Below the pieces are notes generated by a model. That model saw only the letters and a list, made by a program, of their open reading frames with translations, did not search any database and was not told where the DNA came from. Shown in pieces: positions 26,411 to 35,754 of a DNA stretch of 64,000 nt (position 1 is its first letter; each line of letters begins with the position of its first letter). The stretch comes from Empedobacter sp036647415. Lineage in GTDB: Bacteria > Bacteroidota > Bacteroidia > Flavobacteriales > Weeksellaceae. The translations under genes and the position numbers were made by a program. The stretch covers positions 50,769 through 114,768 of the forward strand of contig NZ_JAVXKG010000006.1 of NCBI RefSeq assembly GCF_036647415.1, read 5' to 3'.

Positions 26411-27756
26411 TGGGAAAGCGTAGATTAGGATTTCTAGAAATCTGGAATTTAAGTTTCGGATATTTAGGAGTTCAAATGGGTTTCGCCTTGCAAAACGCAA
26501 ATGCGAGCCGTATTTTAAGTTCATTTGGTGCCGATGTGCACGAATTATCTTGGTTTTGGATTGTAGCACCTTTAATGGGATTGATTGTTCAACCGATTAT
26601 TGGTCACTATTCAGACAATACTTGGTCCAAATTCGGACGAAGAAAACCTTACTTTTTATTAGGCGCATTATTGGCCTCTTTCGGATTAATCTTAATGCCG
26701 CAAGCTGGTGCATTTACTGCAATTATGCCTGCACTTTGGATGGGAGCAGGATTTTTGATGATAATGGATGCGTCATTCAACATTGCAATGGAGCCAATGC
26801 GCGCCTTTGTTGCAGATATGTTACCTTCGGATCAACGTACATTGGGTTATTCAATTCAAACTGTAATTATTGGTTTAGGAGCTGTTGTTGGTTCGTGGTT
26901 GCCATATATTTTGAGTAATTGGTTTGGCGTTTCGAGTACTGCTGCGGAAGGAGAAGTTCCATTTCATCTTATTTTATCGTTTATTATTGGTGCAATCGCA
27001 ATTATAATAACCGTTTTAATAACGATTTTTACAACAAAAGAATATTCTCCAGAACAGTTAGATGCGTTTGAAAAATCGGAAGGAAGAGAACCCGTAATAG
27101 AAGAAAAAACAAGTCTTACACAAATTTTTACAGATTTTGGAAACATGCCAAAAACGATGAAACAATTAGGCTTGGTTCAGTTTTTTACATGGTTTGCTTT
27201 ATTTGGTATGTGGGTGTATGCAACACCAGCAATTGCGCATCATGTTTATAATTTACCTTTGACAGATACGCATTCCGCAACATACAACGAAGCAGGAGAT
27301 TGGGTAGGAATTATCTTCGGAGTTTACAACGGAATTTCGGCAATTTTTGCTTTCTTTTTACCCGCAATTGCACTAAAATTTGGTCGAAAAACAACACACG
27401 CTATTTCATTAATTTGTGGAGGATTAGGATTAATTTCTATTTATTTTATTCATGATCCAAAACTTTTAATCATCTCAATGATTGGTGTAGGAATCGCTTG
27501 GGCAAGTATTTTATCAATGCCTTATGCAATCTTAGCAGGCGCAATTCCAGCCAAAAAAATGGGCGTTTACATGGGAATTTTCAATTTCTTTATCTGTATG
27601 CCTCAAATCATCAACGCTCTTTTGGGCGGTCCAATTGTAAAATACCTTTATAACGATAATCCAATTTACGCTATTGTTACCAGTGGAGTTGCGCTAATTA
27701 TTGCCGCACTTTTTGTAACACGCGTTAAAGATGAGGATGAACCAATCAAAGCATAA
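26410..27756 (+). CDS. MFS sugar transporter (probable maltose transporter)
   Basis: A 448-residue inner-membrane protein with about 12 membrane segments. The conserved loop between helices 2 and 3 reads GHYSDNTWSKFGRRKPY, the pattern of the glycoside-pentoside-hexuronide/SLC45-like group, and EPMRAFVADMLPSDQRTLGY follows helix 4. Directly downstream are PgmB and maltose phosphorylase, so the likely cargo is maltose moved from periplasm to cytoplasm. The gene begins a block of rightward catabolic genes; the pgmB start is 5 bp after its stop. Confidence 0.92.
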   Translation: MGKRRLGFLEIWNLSFGYLGVQMGFALQNANASRILSSFGADVHELSWFWIVAPLMGLIVQPIIGHYSDNTWSKFGRRKPYFLLGALLASFGLILMPQAGAFTAIMPALWMGAGFLMIMDASFNIAMEPMRAFVADMLPSDQRTLGYSIQTVIIGLGAVVGSWLPYILSNWFGVSSTAAEGEVPFHLILSFIIGAIAIIITVLITIFTTKEYSPEQLDAFEKSEGREPVIEEKTSLTQIFTDFGNMPKTMKQLGLVQFFTWFALFGMWVYATPAIAHHVYNLPLTDTHSATYNEAGDWVGIIFGVYNGISAIFAFFLPAIALKFGRKTTHAISLICGGLGLISIYFIHDPKLLIISMIGVGIAWASILSMPYAILAGAIPAKKMGVYMGIFNFFICMPQIINALLGGPIVKYLYNDNPIYAIVTSGVALIIAALFVTRVKDEDEPIKA

Positions 27757-27761
27757 TTATT

Positions 27762-28418
27762 TTGAAAACTAAAGCATTTATTTTCGATTTAGACGGTGTC
27801 ATTGTAGACACTGCAAAATACCACTATTTGGCGTGGAAAAAAATAGCCGATACTTTAAACATTGATTTTACGCACGAACATAATGAGCTTTTGAAAGGAG
27901 TTTCGCGTGTGCGTTCATTAGAAATTATTCTTGGATTAGGAAATGTTGAAGCAACAGAAGAACAAAAAAACGAATGGTTAAATCAAAAAAATGAAGACTA
28001 TTTAGCTTATATCGATAAAATGGATGATTCAGAAATTTTACCAGGTGTAATGCGTGTTTTAAATTTTTTGAAAGATCATAATCAACCAATTATTTTGGGT
28101 TCTGCTTCTAAAAATGCACGTCCAATTCTAGAAAAAGTTCAGATTTTAAATTATTTCGATGATATCGTAGATGGAAATGATGTTTCGAATGCGAAACCAG
28201 ATCCAGAAGTTTTTATTGTCGGAGCAAGAAAAGCGAATCAAACCAATGAAAATTCGATTGTTTTCGAAGATTCAGTTGCTGGAATTGAAGCCGCAAATAC
28301 GGCAAAAATGACAAGTATAGGAATTGGAGAAGCTTCGATTTTGAATGAAGCGAAATTCAATTTTAACAATTTTGAAGAAATTTCTGAAGATTTCTTGGCA
28401 GAATTAATCAATCAATAG
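27762..28418 (+). CDS. pgmB: Beta-phosphoglucomutase
   Basis: Converts beta-glucose 1-phosphate, the product of inverting maltose phosphorylase, to glucose 6-phosphate. The 218-residue HAD-family protein has the nucleophile motif FDLDGVIVDTAKYHYLAW (about 7-24), motif II in ILGSASKNA, and the later NAKPDPEVF and VFEDSVAGIEAA motifs. The frame begins with TTG at 27762, right before the catalytic strand; no ATG precedes the motif. Coupled at 5 bp to the MFS gene and 27 bp before the phosphorylase gene, which fixes its role. Confidence 0.94.
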   Translation: MKTKAFIFDLDGVIVDTAKYHYLAWKKIADTLNIDFTHEHNELLKGVSRVRSLEIILGLGNVEATEEQKNEWLNQKNEDYLAYIDKMDDSEILPGVMRVLNFLKDHNQPIILGSASKNARPILEKVQILNYFDDIVDGNDVSNAKPDPEVFIVGARKANQTNENSIVFEDSVAGIEAANTAKMTSIGIGEASILNEAKFNFNNFEEISEDFLAELINQ

Positions 28419-28445
28419 ACAAACAACAATATATAAAACAACAAA

Positions 28446-30740
28446 ATGAATCAAGATTATATCATCCCAAATGAATGGTCAATAATTGAAGAAGGGTTTG
28501 AAAAAGATCGTGTAAAATCGTCTGAAAGTTTATTCTCTATTGGAAACGGAGCGATGGGGCAACGTGCCAATTTCGAAGAATTTTATTCGGGAGATACATT
28601 TCAAGGAAGTTACATTGCCGGCGTTTATTATCCAGATAAAACAAAAGTTGGATGGTGGAAAAACGGTTACCCAGAATATTTTGCAAAAGTATTGAATGCG
28701 CCAGTTTGGATCGGAATTGACATCGAAATTAACGGTGAAAAATTAGATTTGAATACGTGTGAAGTAAATAATTTTCGTCGTGAATTGAACATGAAAAAAG
28801 GTATTTTAGATCGTTCTTTTCATGCAATTTTACCTTCTGGATTAGAAATAGAGGTTTTTGTACGCCGTTTTCTTTCTGCTGATTTAGATGAATTAGGAGT
28901 AATTAAATACGATATAAAACCTACAAATTCTGATGCAAAAATTGTGTACAAATCGTATGTAGATGCTGCTGTAAAAAATGAAGATGCCAATTGGGAAGAG
29001 ATTTTTTGGGAACCTGTAAATACAGAAATCAATAATCAACAAGGTTTTGTACAAGCGCGCACATTCAAAACACATTTTGAGGTGGTTACATTTATGGAGA
29101 ATAAAATCTTGGTAAATGGTAGTTATCAACATATTAATCCTATTTCTTCTTTTAAAACAGAATCAAAAGTAGAATTTACATACAAAGTTGAGGTTAAAAC
29201 AAATGATACAGCGACAATTCAGAAATTTGGTGGTTATGTTATTTCAACTAATCATGCTAAAAATGAATTGATTAATGCTGCTAAAAATGTATTGTTGCAA
29301 GCAAATGAACAAGGTTATGAACAATTGTTAATAAACCAAAAATTAGCTTGGGCGAAGACATGGGAAATGTCTGACATTACGATTGATGGTGATGTTGAGG
29401 CACAACAAGGTATTCGTTTTAATATTTTTCAATTAAATCAAACGTATTCTGGGAAAGATGCTCGTCTTAATATTGGTCCGAAAGGCTTTACTGGAGAGAA
29501 ATACGGAGGTTCTACTTATTGGGATACAGAAGCATATTGTTTGCCATTTTATATGGCTACGAAAAACCAAGAAGTTGCGCGAAATCTGTTGATGTATCGT
29601 TACAATCAATTGGATAAAGCGATTGAGAATGGAGAAAAATTAGGTTTCAAAAATGGAGCTGCTTTATATCCAATGGTTACGATGAATGGAGAAGAATGTC
29701 ACAATGAGTGGGAAATTACTTTCGAGGAAATTCACCGTAATGCAGCCATCGCTTTTGCAATTTTCAATTACACACGCTTTACGGGTGATCAATCTTATAT
29801 TCCAGAAGCTGGTTTGGAAGTTTTATTAGGAATAGCTCGTTTTTGGCAACAGCGTGTAAATTGGTCTGCTGACAAACAACAATTTGTAATGTTGGGTGTA
29901 ACTGGACCAAACGAATATGAAAATAATGTCAACAATAACTTTCATACGTCTTATTGTGCGCAATGGTGTATCAATTATACGTTGGAACAAATTGAAAATA
30001 TAAAAACAAATTATCCTCAAGATTATGAGCGAATTGTGACTAAAACTTCTATCAATGCAGAAGAATTAGTTGCAATGAAAAATGTTGCGGATAATATGTA
30101 TTTACCATTTAGTGAAGAACATGATGTTTATCTACAACAAGATGGTTTTTTAGACAAAGATTTAACGCCTGTTTCTGAGTTGTCAAAAGAAGATAGACCA
30201 ATTAATCAGAAATGGTCTTGGGATAGAATTTTGCGTTCAGCTTACATCAAACAAGCGGATGTTTTGCAATCATTTTATTATTTCGAAGAAGATTTCTCGA
30301 AAGAACAATTAGAAAAACATTTTGATTTTTATGAACCATTAACGGTTCACGAATCATCATTATCACCTTGTGTACACTCTATTCAAGCGGCAACGTTAGG
30401 TAGAATGGAGCAAGCATATACATTTTATTTAAGAACTTCTCGTTTAGATTTAGACGATTATAACAAAGAGGTTCACGAAGGTTTACACATCACATCTATG
30501 GCTGGTACGTGGATGTCGATTGTAGAAGGATTTGGAGGAATGCGTGTCAAAAATGATGCATTATATTTTGAACCACGCTTGCCAGAGCAATGGAAAGGAT
30601 TTTCATTTAAAATCAATTTCCGTCATCAAATCCTAAAAGTTATCGTAAATAAAGGAGAAACAACTTTCGAATTAGAAGGAACAGAACCGTTAGAGGTTTA
30701 TGTTTTCGGAGAAAAGTCTGTTGTTCAACCTTCAATTTAA
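28446..30740 (+). CDS. mapA: Maltose phosphorylase-type glycoside hydrolase family 65 protein
   Basis: Cytoplasmic phosphorolysis of maltose to glucose and beta-glucose 1-phosphate. At 764 residues it has the usual GH65 length: an N-terminal beta-sandwich, an (alpha/alpha)6 barrel and a C-terminal lid. The general acid is E490 in TGPNEYENNVNNN, close to E487 of the Lactobacillus brevis enzyme, and the phosphate-binding HESSLSPCVHS is present. No signal peptide. Kojibiose or trehalose phosphorylases share this fold, but the locus points to maltose. An imperfect hairpin ends the transcript unit 15 bp later. Confidence 0.93.
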   Translation: MNQDYIIPNEWSIIEEGFEKDRVKSSESLFSIGNGAMGQRANFEEFYSGDTFQGSYIAGVYYPDKTKVGWWKNGYPEYFAKVLNAPVWIGIDIEINGEKLDLNTCEVNNFRRELNMKKGILDRSFHAILPSGLEIEVFVRRFLSADLDELGVIKYDIKPTNSDAKIVYKSYVDAAVKNEDANWEEIFWEPVNTEINNQQGFVQARTFKTHFEVVTFMENKILVNGSYQHINPISSFKTESKVEFTYKVEVKTNDTATIQKFGGYVISTNHAKNELINAAKNVLLQANEQGYEQLLINQKLAWAKTWEMSDITIDGDVEAQQGIRFNIFQLNQTYSGKDARLNIGPKGFTGEKYGGSTYWDTEAYCLPFYMATKNQEVARNLLMYRYNQLDKAIENGEKLGFKNGAALYPMVTMNGEECHNEWEITFEEIHRNAAIAFAIFNYTRFTGDQSYIPEAGLEVLLGIARFWQQRVNWSADKQQFVMLGVTGPNEYENNVNNNFHTSYCAQWCINYTLEQIENIKTNYPQDYERIVTKTSINAEELVAMKNVADNMYLPFSEEHDVYLQQDGFLDKDLTPVSELSKEDRPINQKWSWDRILRSAYIKQADVLQSFYYFEEDFSKEQLEKHFDFYEPLTVHESSLSPCVHSIQAATLGRMEQAYTFYLRTSRLDLDDYNKEVHEGLHITSMAGTWMSIVEGFGGMRVKNDALYFEPRLPEQWKGFSFKINFRHQILKVIVNKGETTFELEGTEPLEVYVFGEKSVVQPSI

Positions 30741-30755
30741 TAAAGGGAATTCAAG

Positions 30756-30790
30756 ATACCTTGAAGGCTTTTGCTTTCAGGGTATTTTAA
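30756..30790 (+). terminator. Imperfect terminator hairpin after mapA
   Basis: A 13-bp stem with two wobble pairs (ATACCTTGAAGGC/GCTTTCAGGGTAT), TTTT loop, then TTTTAATTT. Probably gives partial read-through to susA. Confidence 0.65.
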
Positions 30791-30793
30791 TTT

Positions 30794-31112
30794 AAAAGTA
30801 GAAAGTTTTAAGTAGTACGTTCTAAGTTTTTTAAAACGTATTTTGAAAATGGCATTAAATCTATGACGTAAAAAAAAATTAAGAAGTGAAGAGTAAAAAT
30901 GATTTAATGAGTGATAGCGAATTTTTAAATCATTCTCGAAACGAAATAAATTTTTAGTCAAATAGATTTACCGCCTTGACTTTTTTGATTCGTTTTTGTG
31001 TCAAGACAAAAATGAATGAGAATAAAAATTAAAAAGATTCTTCGATAAACTCAGAATGACAATTTCATTAACGACAATAAAGTAAATGTCATTCCGACGA
31101 ATGGAGGAATCT
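30794..31112. repeat. Dispersed intergenic repeat, copy A (between mapA and susA)
   Basis: This stretch without a gene is matched almost base for base by 32977-33374. Blocks include GGCATTAAATCTATGACGTA, GATAGCGAATTTTTAAATC, CCGCCTTGACTTTTTTGATT and a tail ATGTCATTCCGACGAATGG. CTTGAC and GTCAAG at either side of TTTTTTGATTCG can pair. The reverse strand gives a coding-like but incomplete string, perhaps the remnant of an old gene end. The remainder of 30741-31127 holds only the mapA hairpin. Confidence 0.9.
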
Positions 31113-31127
31113 AAAAAACACTCACAC

Positions 31128-32984
31128 ATGAAAAAAATACTAGTTTTAACATCACTATTATCAACTTTTGCATTTGCACAAATACAAAAAGTAGAACCAA
31201 TGTTTTGGTGGAAGGGAATGAAAAATCCTGATCTTCAAATTTTGGTTTATGGTAAAAATATTAGTGATTATACAATCGAATTATCAGATGAAATTAAAAT
31301 AAAAGATATTCAGAAAACTGAAAATCCGAATTATGCTTTTGTTACGATTAATACAAATGATGTAAAAAAAACATCGTTCAAAATCAATCTGAAAAAGAAA
31401 AATAAAATTGTTGATTCGTACAATTACGAGTTAAAAGATCGTCAACCAAATTCATCAAATCGTGCCTCTTTTACATCAAAAGATGTGGTGTATTTAATCA
31501 TGCCAGATCGTTTTGCGAATGGAGATGAAACAAACGATTCTAAAAAAGAATTAGTAGATAAAGCAAATCGTCAACTTTCTGATGGTCGTCATGGAGGAGA
31601 TTTACGCGGAATTATTAACAATATAGATTATATTCAGAATCTTGGTGCAACATCTATTTGGTTAACGCCAGTTAATGAAGATAACGAAAAACAACATTCC
31701 TATCACGGATATGCGCAAACCGATTTATATAAAATTGATGGACGCTACGGAACCAACGAAGATTACCGAGAATTATCGCGTGAGTTGAACAAACGTGGAA
31801 TGCATCTTATTCAAGATTATGTAACCAATCATTGGGGATTATCGCATTGGTTGATTCAAGATTTACCTTCTAAGGATTGGATTAATCAATTTGCAGATGG
31901 AGGCGAAAAAGGTTTCAAACGTTCTAATTATCGTACAACTTCTCAATTTGATCCAAATGTTGCAGAAGTTGATAAAAAAGAAGCTTTGAATGGTTGGTTC
32001 GATTTATCGATGCCAGATCTTAATCAAGCAAATCCATTGGTTCTTAATTATCTGACGCAAAATGCAATTTGGTGGATAGAATATGCAGAATTAGGCGGAA
32101 TGCGAGTGGATACTTATCCATATAACGACAAAGCTGGAATGGCAAAATGGGTAAAATCAATCACAAATGAATATCCAAATTTTAATGTTGTAGGAGAAGC
32201 GTGGATGTATTCGTCAGCGCATATTTCGTATTGGCAAAAAGATTCTAAAATTGCAGAAATAGAAAATTACAATTCTAATTTACCTGCAATTATGGATTTT
32301 ACATTGTTCTCAGAAATGCCAAAAGCCATTACAGAAGAGGAATCTTGGGACAAAGGAATGATAAAATTGTACAATACATTTACAAGTGATTTCTTGTATC
32401 CAGATGTCAATAATATGTTTGTGTTCATGGAAAATCATGATACAGAACGTTGGAATCAGATTTTCAAAAATGATCCAAAAGCATACAAATTAGGCTTATC
32501 TTTAATAGCAACAGTTCGTGGAATTCCTCAAATTTATTATGGTTCAGAAATCGGAATGAGCGGAGATAAAAGCAAAGGAGATGGAGCGATTCGTCAAGAT
32601 TTTCCTGGTGGTTGGAAATCGGATAAACAATCTGCTTTTGCAAATGAAGGTAGAACGGTAGAGCAAAAAGAATTTCATGATTTTTCTGCAAAAGTTTTCA
32701 ATTGGAGAAAAAATAAAGAAGTCGTTCATTCAGGAAAAACGAAACATTATATGCCTCAGAAAAATGTTTACGTTTATTTTAGATACAATGATAACGAATC
32801 TGTGATGGTAATTATAAATGCAAATCCAGAAAAACAAACTTTCAAATTAGATCGTTTTGCAGAATCATTAAACGGAATAAATTCTGGAAAAGATATTATT
32901 TCAGATAAAATATTACCAATTAATTCTAAAGGAGAAATTTCTATTGACGGAAAATCTTCAATGATTATTGAGCTGAAAAAGTAG
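31128..32984 (+). CDS. susA: GH13 neopullulanase/cyclomaltodextrinase (SusA-like)
   Basis: Periplasmic enzyme cutting maltodextrins or cyclodextrins. Starting at ATG 31128 gives 618 residues with a signal peptide (LSTFAFAQ). The longer frame from 31086 begins in the dispersed repeat and spoils the signal peptide, so it is rejected. A cyclomaltodextrinase-type N-terminal beta domain (about 20-110) precedes the GH13 barrel, with D328 in GGMRVDTYPYND, E357 in VVGEAWM and D438 in FMENHDTER. A C-terminal beta domain follows. It is flanked on both sides by copies of the same long repeat. Confidence 0.94.
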   Translation: MKKILVLTSLLSTFAFAQIQKVEPMFWWKGMKNPDLQILVYGKNISDYTIELSDEIKIKDIQKTENPNYAFVTINTNDVKKTSFKINLKKKNKIVDSYNYELKDRQPNSSNRASFTSKDVVYLIMPDRFANGDETNDSKKELVDKANRQLSDGRHGGDLRGIINNIDYIQNLGATSIWLTPVNEDNEKQHSYHGYAQTDLYKIDGRYGTNEDYRELSRELNKRGMHLIQDYVTNHWGLSHWLIQDLPSKDWINQFADGGEKGFKRSNYRTTSQFDPNVAEVDKKEALNGWFDLSMPDLNQANPLVLNYLTQNAIWWIEYAELGGMRVDTYPYNDKAGMAKWVKSITNEYPNFNVVGEAWMYSSAHISYWQKDSKIAEIENYNSNLPAIMDFTLFSEMPKAITEEESWDKGMIKLYNTFTSDFLYPDVNNMFVFMENHDTERWNQIFKNDPKAYKLGLSLIATVRGIPQIYYGSEIGMSGDKSKGDGAIRQDFPGGWKSDKQSAFANEGRTVEQKEFHDFSAKVFNWRKNKEVVHSGKTKHYMPQKNVYVYFRYNDNESVMVIINANPEKQTFKLDRFAESLNGINSGKDIISDKILPINSKGEISIDGKSSMIIELKK

Positions 32985-33374
32985 TAAGTTTTAAGTAATA
33001 CCTTTTAAGTTTTTCTGAAAACGTATTTTTTAAAATTGGCATTAAATCTATGACGTAAAGAAAATTTAAGAAGTGAAGAGTAAAAATGATTTAATGGGCG
33101 ATAGCGAATTTTTAAATCATTCTCGAAACGAAATAAATTTTTAGTCAAATAGATTTACCGCCTTGACTTTTTTGATTCGTTTTTGTGTCAAGATAAAAAT
33201 GAATGAGATTATAAAAGTTATCCTGAATTCATTTTCAGGATCACATAGAGTAGAGAATGAGAAGCTGAAACAAATTCGGCTCAAGAGAGAATTAAAAGAT
33301 TCTTCGATAAACTCAGAATGACAATTTTATTAATGACAATATAGTAAATGTCATTCCGACGAATGGAGGAATCT
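32977..33374. repeat. Dispersed intergenic repeat, copy B (between susA and susB)
   Basis: Near-identical to 30794-31112 but with about 80 extra bases at 33213-33295, which include the hairpin TCCTGAATTCATTTTCAGGA and GAGAAGCTGAAACAAATTC. It begins over the susA stop codon and runs to 30 bp before susB. No gene is seen in this 420-bp spacer. Confidence 0.9.
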
Positions 33375-33404
33375 CCCAAATGTAAAAAAACAAAAACAAG
33401 AAAT

Positions 33405-35576
33405 ATGAAAAACTTTAAGTTTATACTAGGTTTAGGAATCGCGATGATGAACATGGTTTATGGACAAGAGTTAAAATCTCCAAACGGAAATTTCGTGATG
33501 GATTTCTCTTTGTCTAAAGACGGAAAGCCAACTTATCAATTACGATACAAAGGAAAAGATGTTGTAAAACCAAGTCATTTGGGATTTGAGTTTAAAACAA
33601 AACTCAAAGAAATGGATTTTGCCGTTCAAGATCGTGTAGAAGATGATCGTGCAAAAGATATTGCTAATTTTTTATCAGGTTTTACAATTATTGATACAAA
33701 ATCAACAAGTTTTGATGAAACATGGAAACCAGTTTGGGGAGAAGTGGACAAAATCAGAAATAATTTTAATGAATTAGCTGTTACAGTTTCTCAACCAAAA
33801 ACAGATCGTCAAATGATTATTCGTTTCCGAATGTTCAACGATGGTTTAGGATTTCGTTACGAATTTCCAGAGCAAAAAAATCTAAAATATTTTGTTGTAA
33901 AAGAAGAACATTCTCAATTTGCAATGGCAGGCGATCACACAGCTTTTTGGATTCCGGGAGATTATGATACGCAAGAATATGATTACACAGAATCTAAATT
34001 ATCAGAAATAAGAGGTTTGTTTGACAAAGCCTATATTGGAAATGCATCACAAAAAGCATTCTCAAAAACAGGTGTTCAAACAGCGTTGATGATGAAAGCA
34101 TCAAATGGATTATACATCAATTTACACGAAGCAGCGTTGATTAATTATCCAGCAATGAGTCTTAATCTTGATGATAAAACATTAACATTCGAATCTTGGT
34201 TAACGCCAGATGCTTTGGGCGATAAAGGTTATTTACAAGCACCTTTTAATACACCTTGGCGTACCGTAATTGCAAGTGACGATGCGCGCGAAGTGGTAGC
34301 GTCTAAAATAACGTATAACTTAAACGAACCATCAAAAATAAAAGATACATCTTGGATAAAACCTGTAAAATACATCGGTGTTTGGTGGGAAATGATTACA
34401 GGAAAAAGCTCTTGGGCTTACACAGACGATTTTTCTACAGTAGAATTAGGTGTTTCAGATTATTCGAAAGCAAAACCAAATGGTAAACATGGAGCAAATA
34501 ATCAACATGTAAAAGAGTATATTGACTTTGCTGCTGCAAATGGTTTCGATGCTGTTTTAGTTGAAGGTTGGAACGAAGGTTGGGAAGATTGGTTCGGAAA
34601 TCACAAAGATTATGTATTCGATTTTGTAACAGCTTATCCAGATTTTGATGTGGTAGGATTACGCGATTATGCAAAATCTAAAGGTGTAAAAATTATGATG
34701 CATCACGAAACTTCTGGTGCTGTTCGCAATTACGAAAGACATTTGGATAAAGCATACAAATTTATGAACGATAACGGCTATACATCTGTAAAAAGTGGAT
34801 ATGTAGGTGATATTGTTCCTCGTGGAGATTATCATTACAGTCAAAATATTATCAATCATTATCAATATGCATTAGAAAAAGCGGCTGAATACAAAATTAT
34901 GGTTAATGCACACGAAGCAGTTCGTCCAACAGGAATTGCGCGTACATGGCCAAATCTTATCGGAAATGAATCAGCTCGTGGAACAGAATACCAATCTTTT
35001 GGTGGATCTAAACCAAACCACGTTACAATTTTACCATTTACACGTCTTTTAGGAGGGCCAATGGATTATACGCCAGGAATTTTTGAAATGGATTTAACAA
35101 AACTTAATCCAGATAATCATTCACACGTAAATTCAACATTAGCCAATCAATTAGCATTGTATGTAACGATGTATTCTCCGTTGCAAATGGCAGCAGATAT
35201 TATCGAGAATTACAAACGTTTTCCAGATGCATTTCAATTCATCAAAGATGTGCCAGTAGATTGGCAAGATTCTAAATATCTTGAAGCAGAACCAGGAAAA
35301 TATTTAACAGTTGCACGTAAAGACAAAAAATCAAACAATTGGTTTGTTGGAAATGTGAATGGAGATACACCTCGTACAACAAAAATCAAATTAGATTTCT
35401 TAGAAAAAGGAAAAAAATACGAAGCAACAATTTATGCTGATGGAAAAGATGCGCATTTCAAAACAAATCCGCAATCATATAAAATTGAAACAAAGAAAGT
35501 TGATGCAAAATCTGTGTTAGATTTAACTTCACAAGCTGGAGGAGGATTTGCAATAAGTATCAAAGAAATTAAATAA
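33405..35576 (+). CDS. susB: GH97 alpha-glucosidase (SusB-like)
   Basis: Periplasmic exo-acting glucosidase releasing glucose from maltooligosaccharides. From ATG 33405 it has 723 residues and a signal peptide (NMVYGQ); the longer frame from 33348 starts in the repeat and is rejected. The three catalytic glutamates of Bacteroides SusB (439, 508, 532) have counterparts at E435 (HHETSGAVRNY), E504 (NAHEAVRPTG) and E528 (ARGTEY), all offset by four residues, which supports an inverting, calcium-dependent enzyme. The calcium-site region also looks intact. Confidence 0.95.
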   Translation: MKNFKFILGLGIAMMNMVYGQELKSPNGNFVMDFSLSKDGKPTYQLRYKGKDVVKPSHLGFEFKTKLKEMDFAVQDRVEDDRAKDIANFLSGFTIIDTKSTSFDETWKPVWGEVDKIRNNFNELAVTVSQPKTDRQMIIRFRMFNDGLGFRYEFPEQKNLKYFVVKEEHSQFAMAGDHTAFWIPGDYDTQEYDYTESKLSEIRGLFDKAYIGNASQKAFSKTGVQTALMMKASNGLYINLHEAALINYPAMSLNLDDKTLTFESWLTPDALGDKGYLQAPFNTPWRTVIASDDAREVVASKITYNLNEPSKIKDTSWIKPVKYIGVWWEMITGKSSWAYTDDFSTVELGVSDYSKAKPNGKHGANNQHVKEYIDFAAANGFDAVLVEGWNEGWEDWFGNHKDYVFDFVTAYPDFDVVGLRDYAKSKGVKIMMHHETSGAVRNYERHLDKAYKFMNDNGYTSVKSGYVGDIVPRGDYHYSQNIINHYQYALEKAAEYKIMVNAHEAVRPTGIARTWPNLIGNESARGTEYQSFGGSKPNHVTILPFTRLLGGPMDYTPGIFEMDLTKLNPDNHSHVNSTLANQLALYVTMYSPLQMAADIIENYKRFPDAFQFIKDVPVDWQDSKYLEAEPGKYLTVARKDKKSNNWFVGNVNGDTPRTTKIKLDFLEKGKKYEATIYADGKDAHFKTNPQSYKIETKKVDAKSVLDLTSQAGGGFAISIKEIK

Positions 35577-35586
35577 GTTTTAAGCT

Positions 35587-35728
35587 TAAAAAGTAGTAAG
35601 TTTTAAGTGATACGTTCTAAGTTTTTTCTGAAAACGTAGAACTTAAAACTTTTTTCAAAACTTGTCATTCTGAGCTTGTCGAAGAATCTCATCTGATAAA
35701 ATGAGAAGCTGAAATAAATTCAGCTTGA
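35587..35728. repeat. Dispersed intergenic repeat, partial copy C (after susB)
   Basis: Begins like copies A and B (AAGTAGTAAGTTTTAAGTGA) but lacks their middle and continues with CTTGTCATTCTGAGCTTGTC and a GAGAAGCTGAAATAAATTC block seen in copy B. AAGTTTTAAG and CTTAAAACTT arms can form a hairpin. Confidence 0.8.
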
Positions 35729-35754
35729 CAATTAATTAATCATAATTAAAGAGT

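Noticed and set aside
30737..30961. Reverse-strand frame in the spacer after mapA as a small gene
   Set aside because: It lies in the dispersed repeat, is not kept intact in copy B and overlaps the mapA terminator; best read as repeat or gene remnant.
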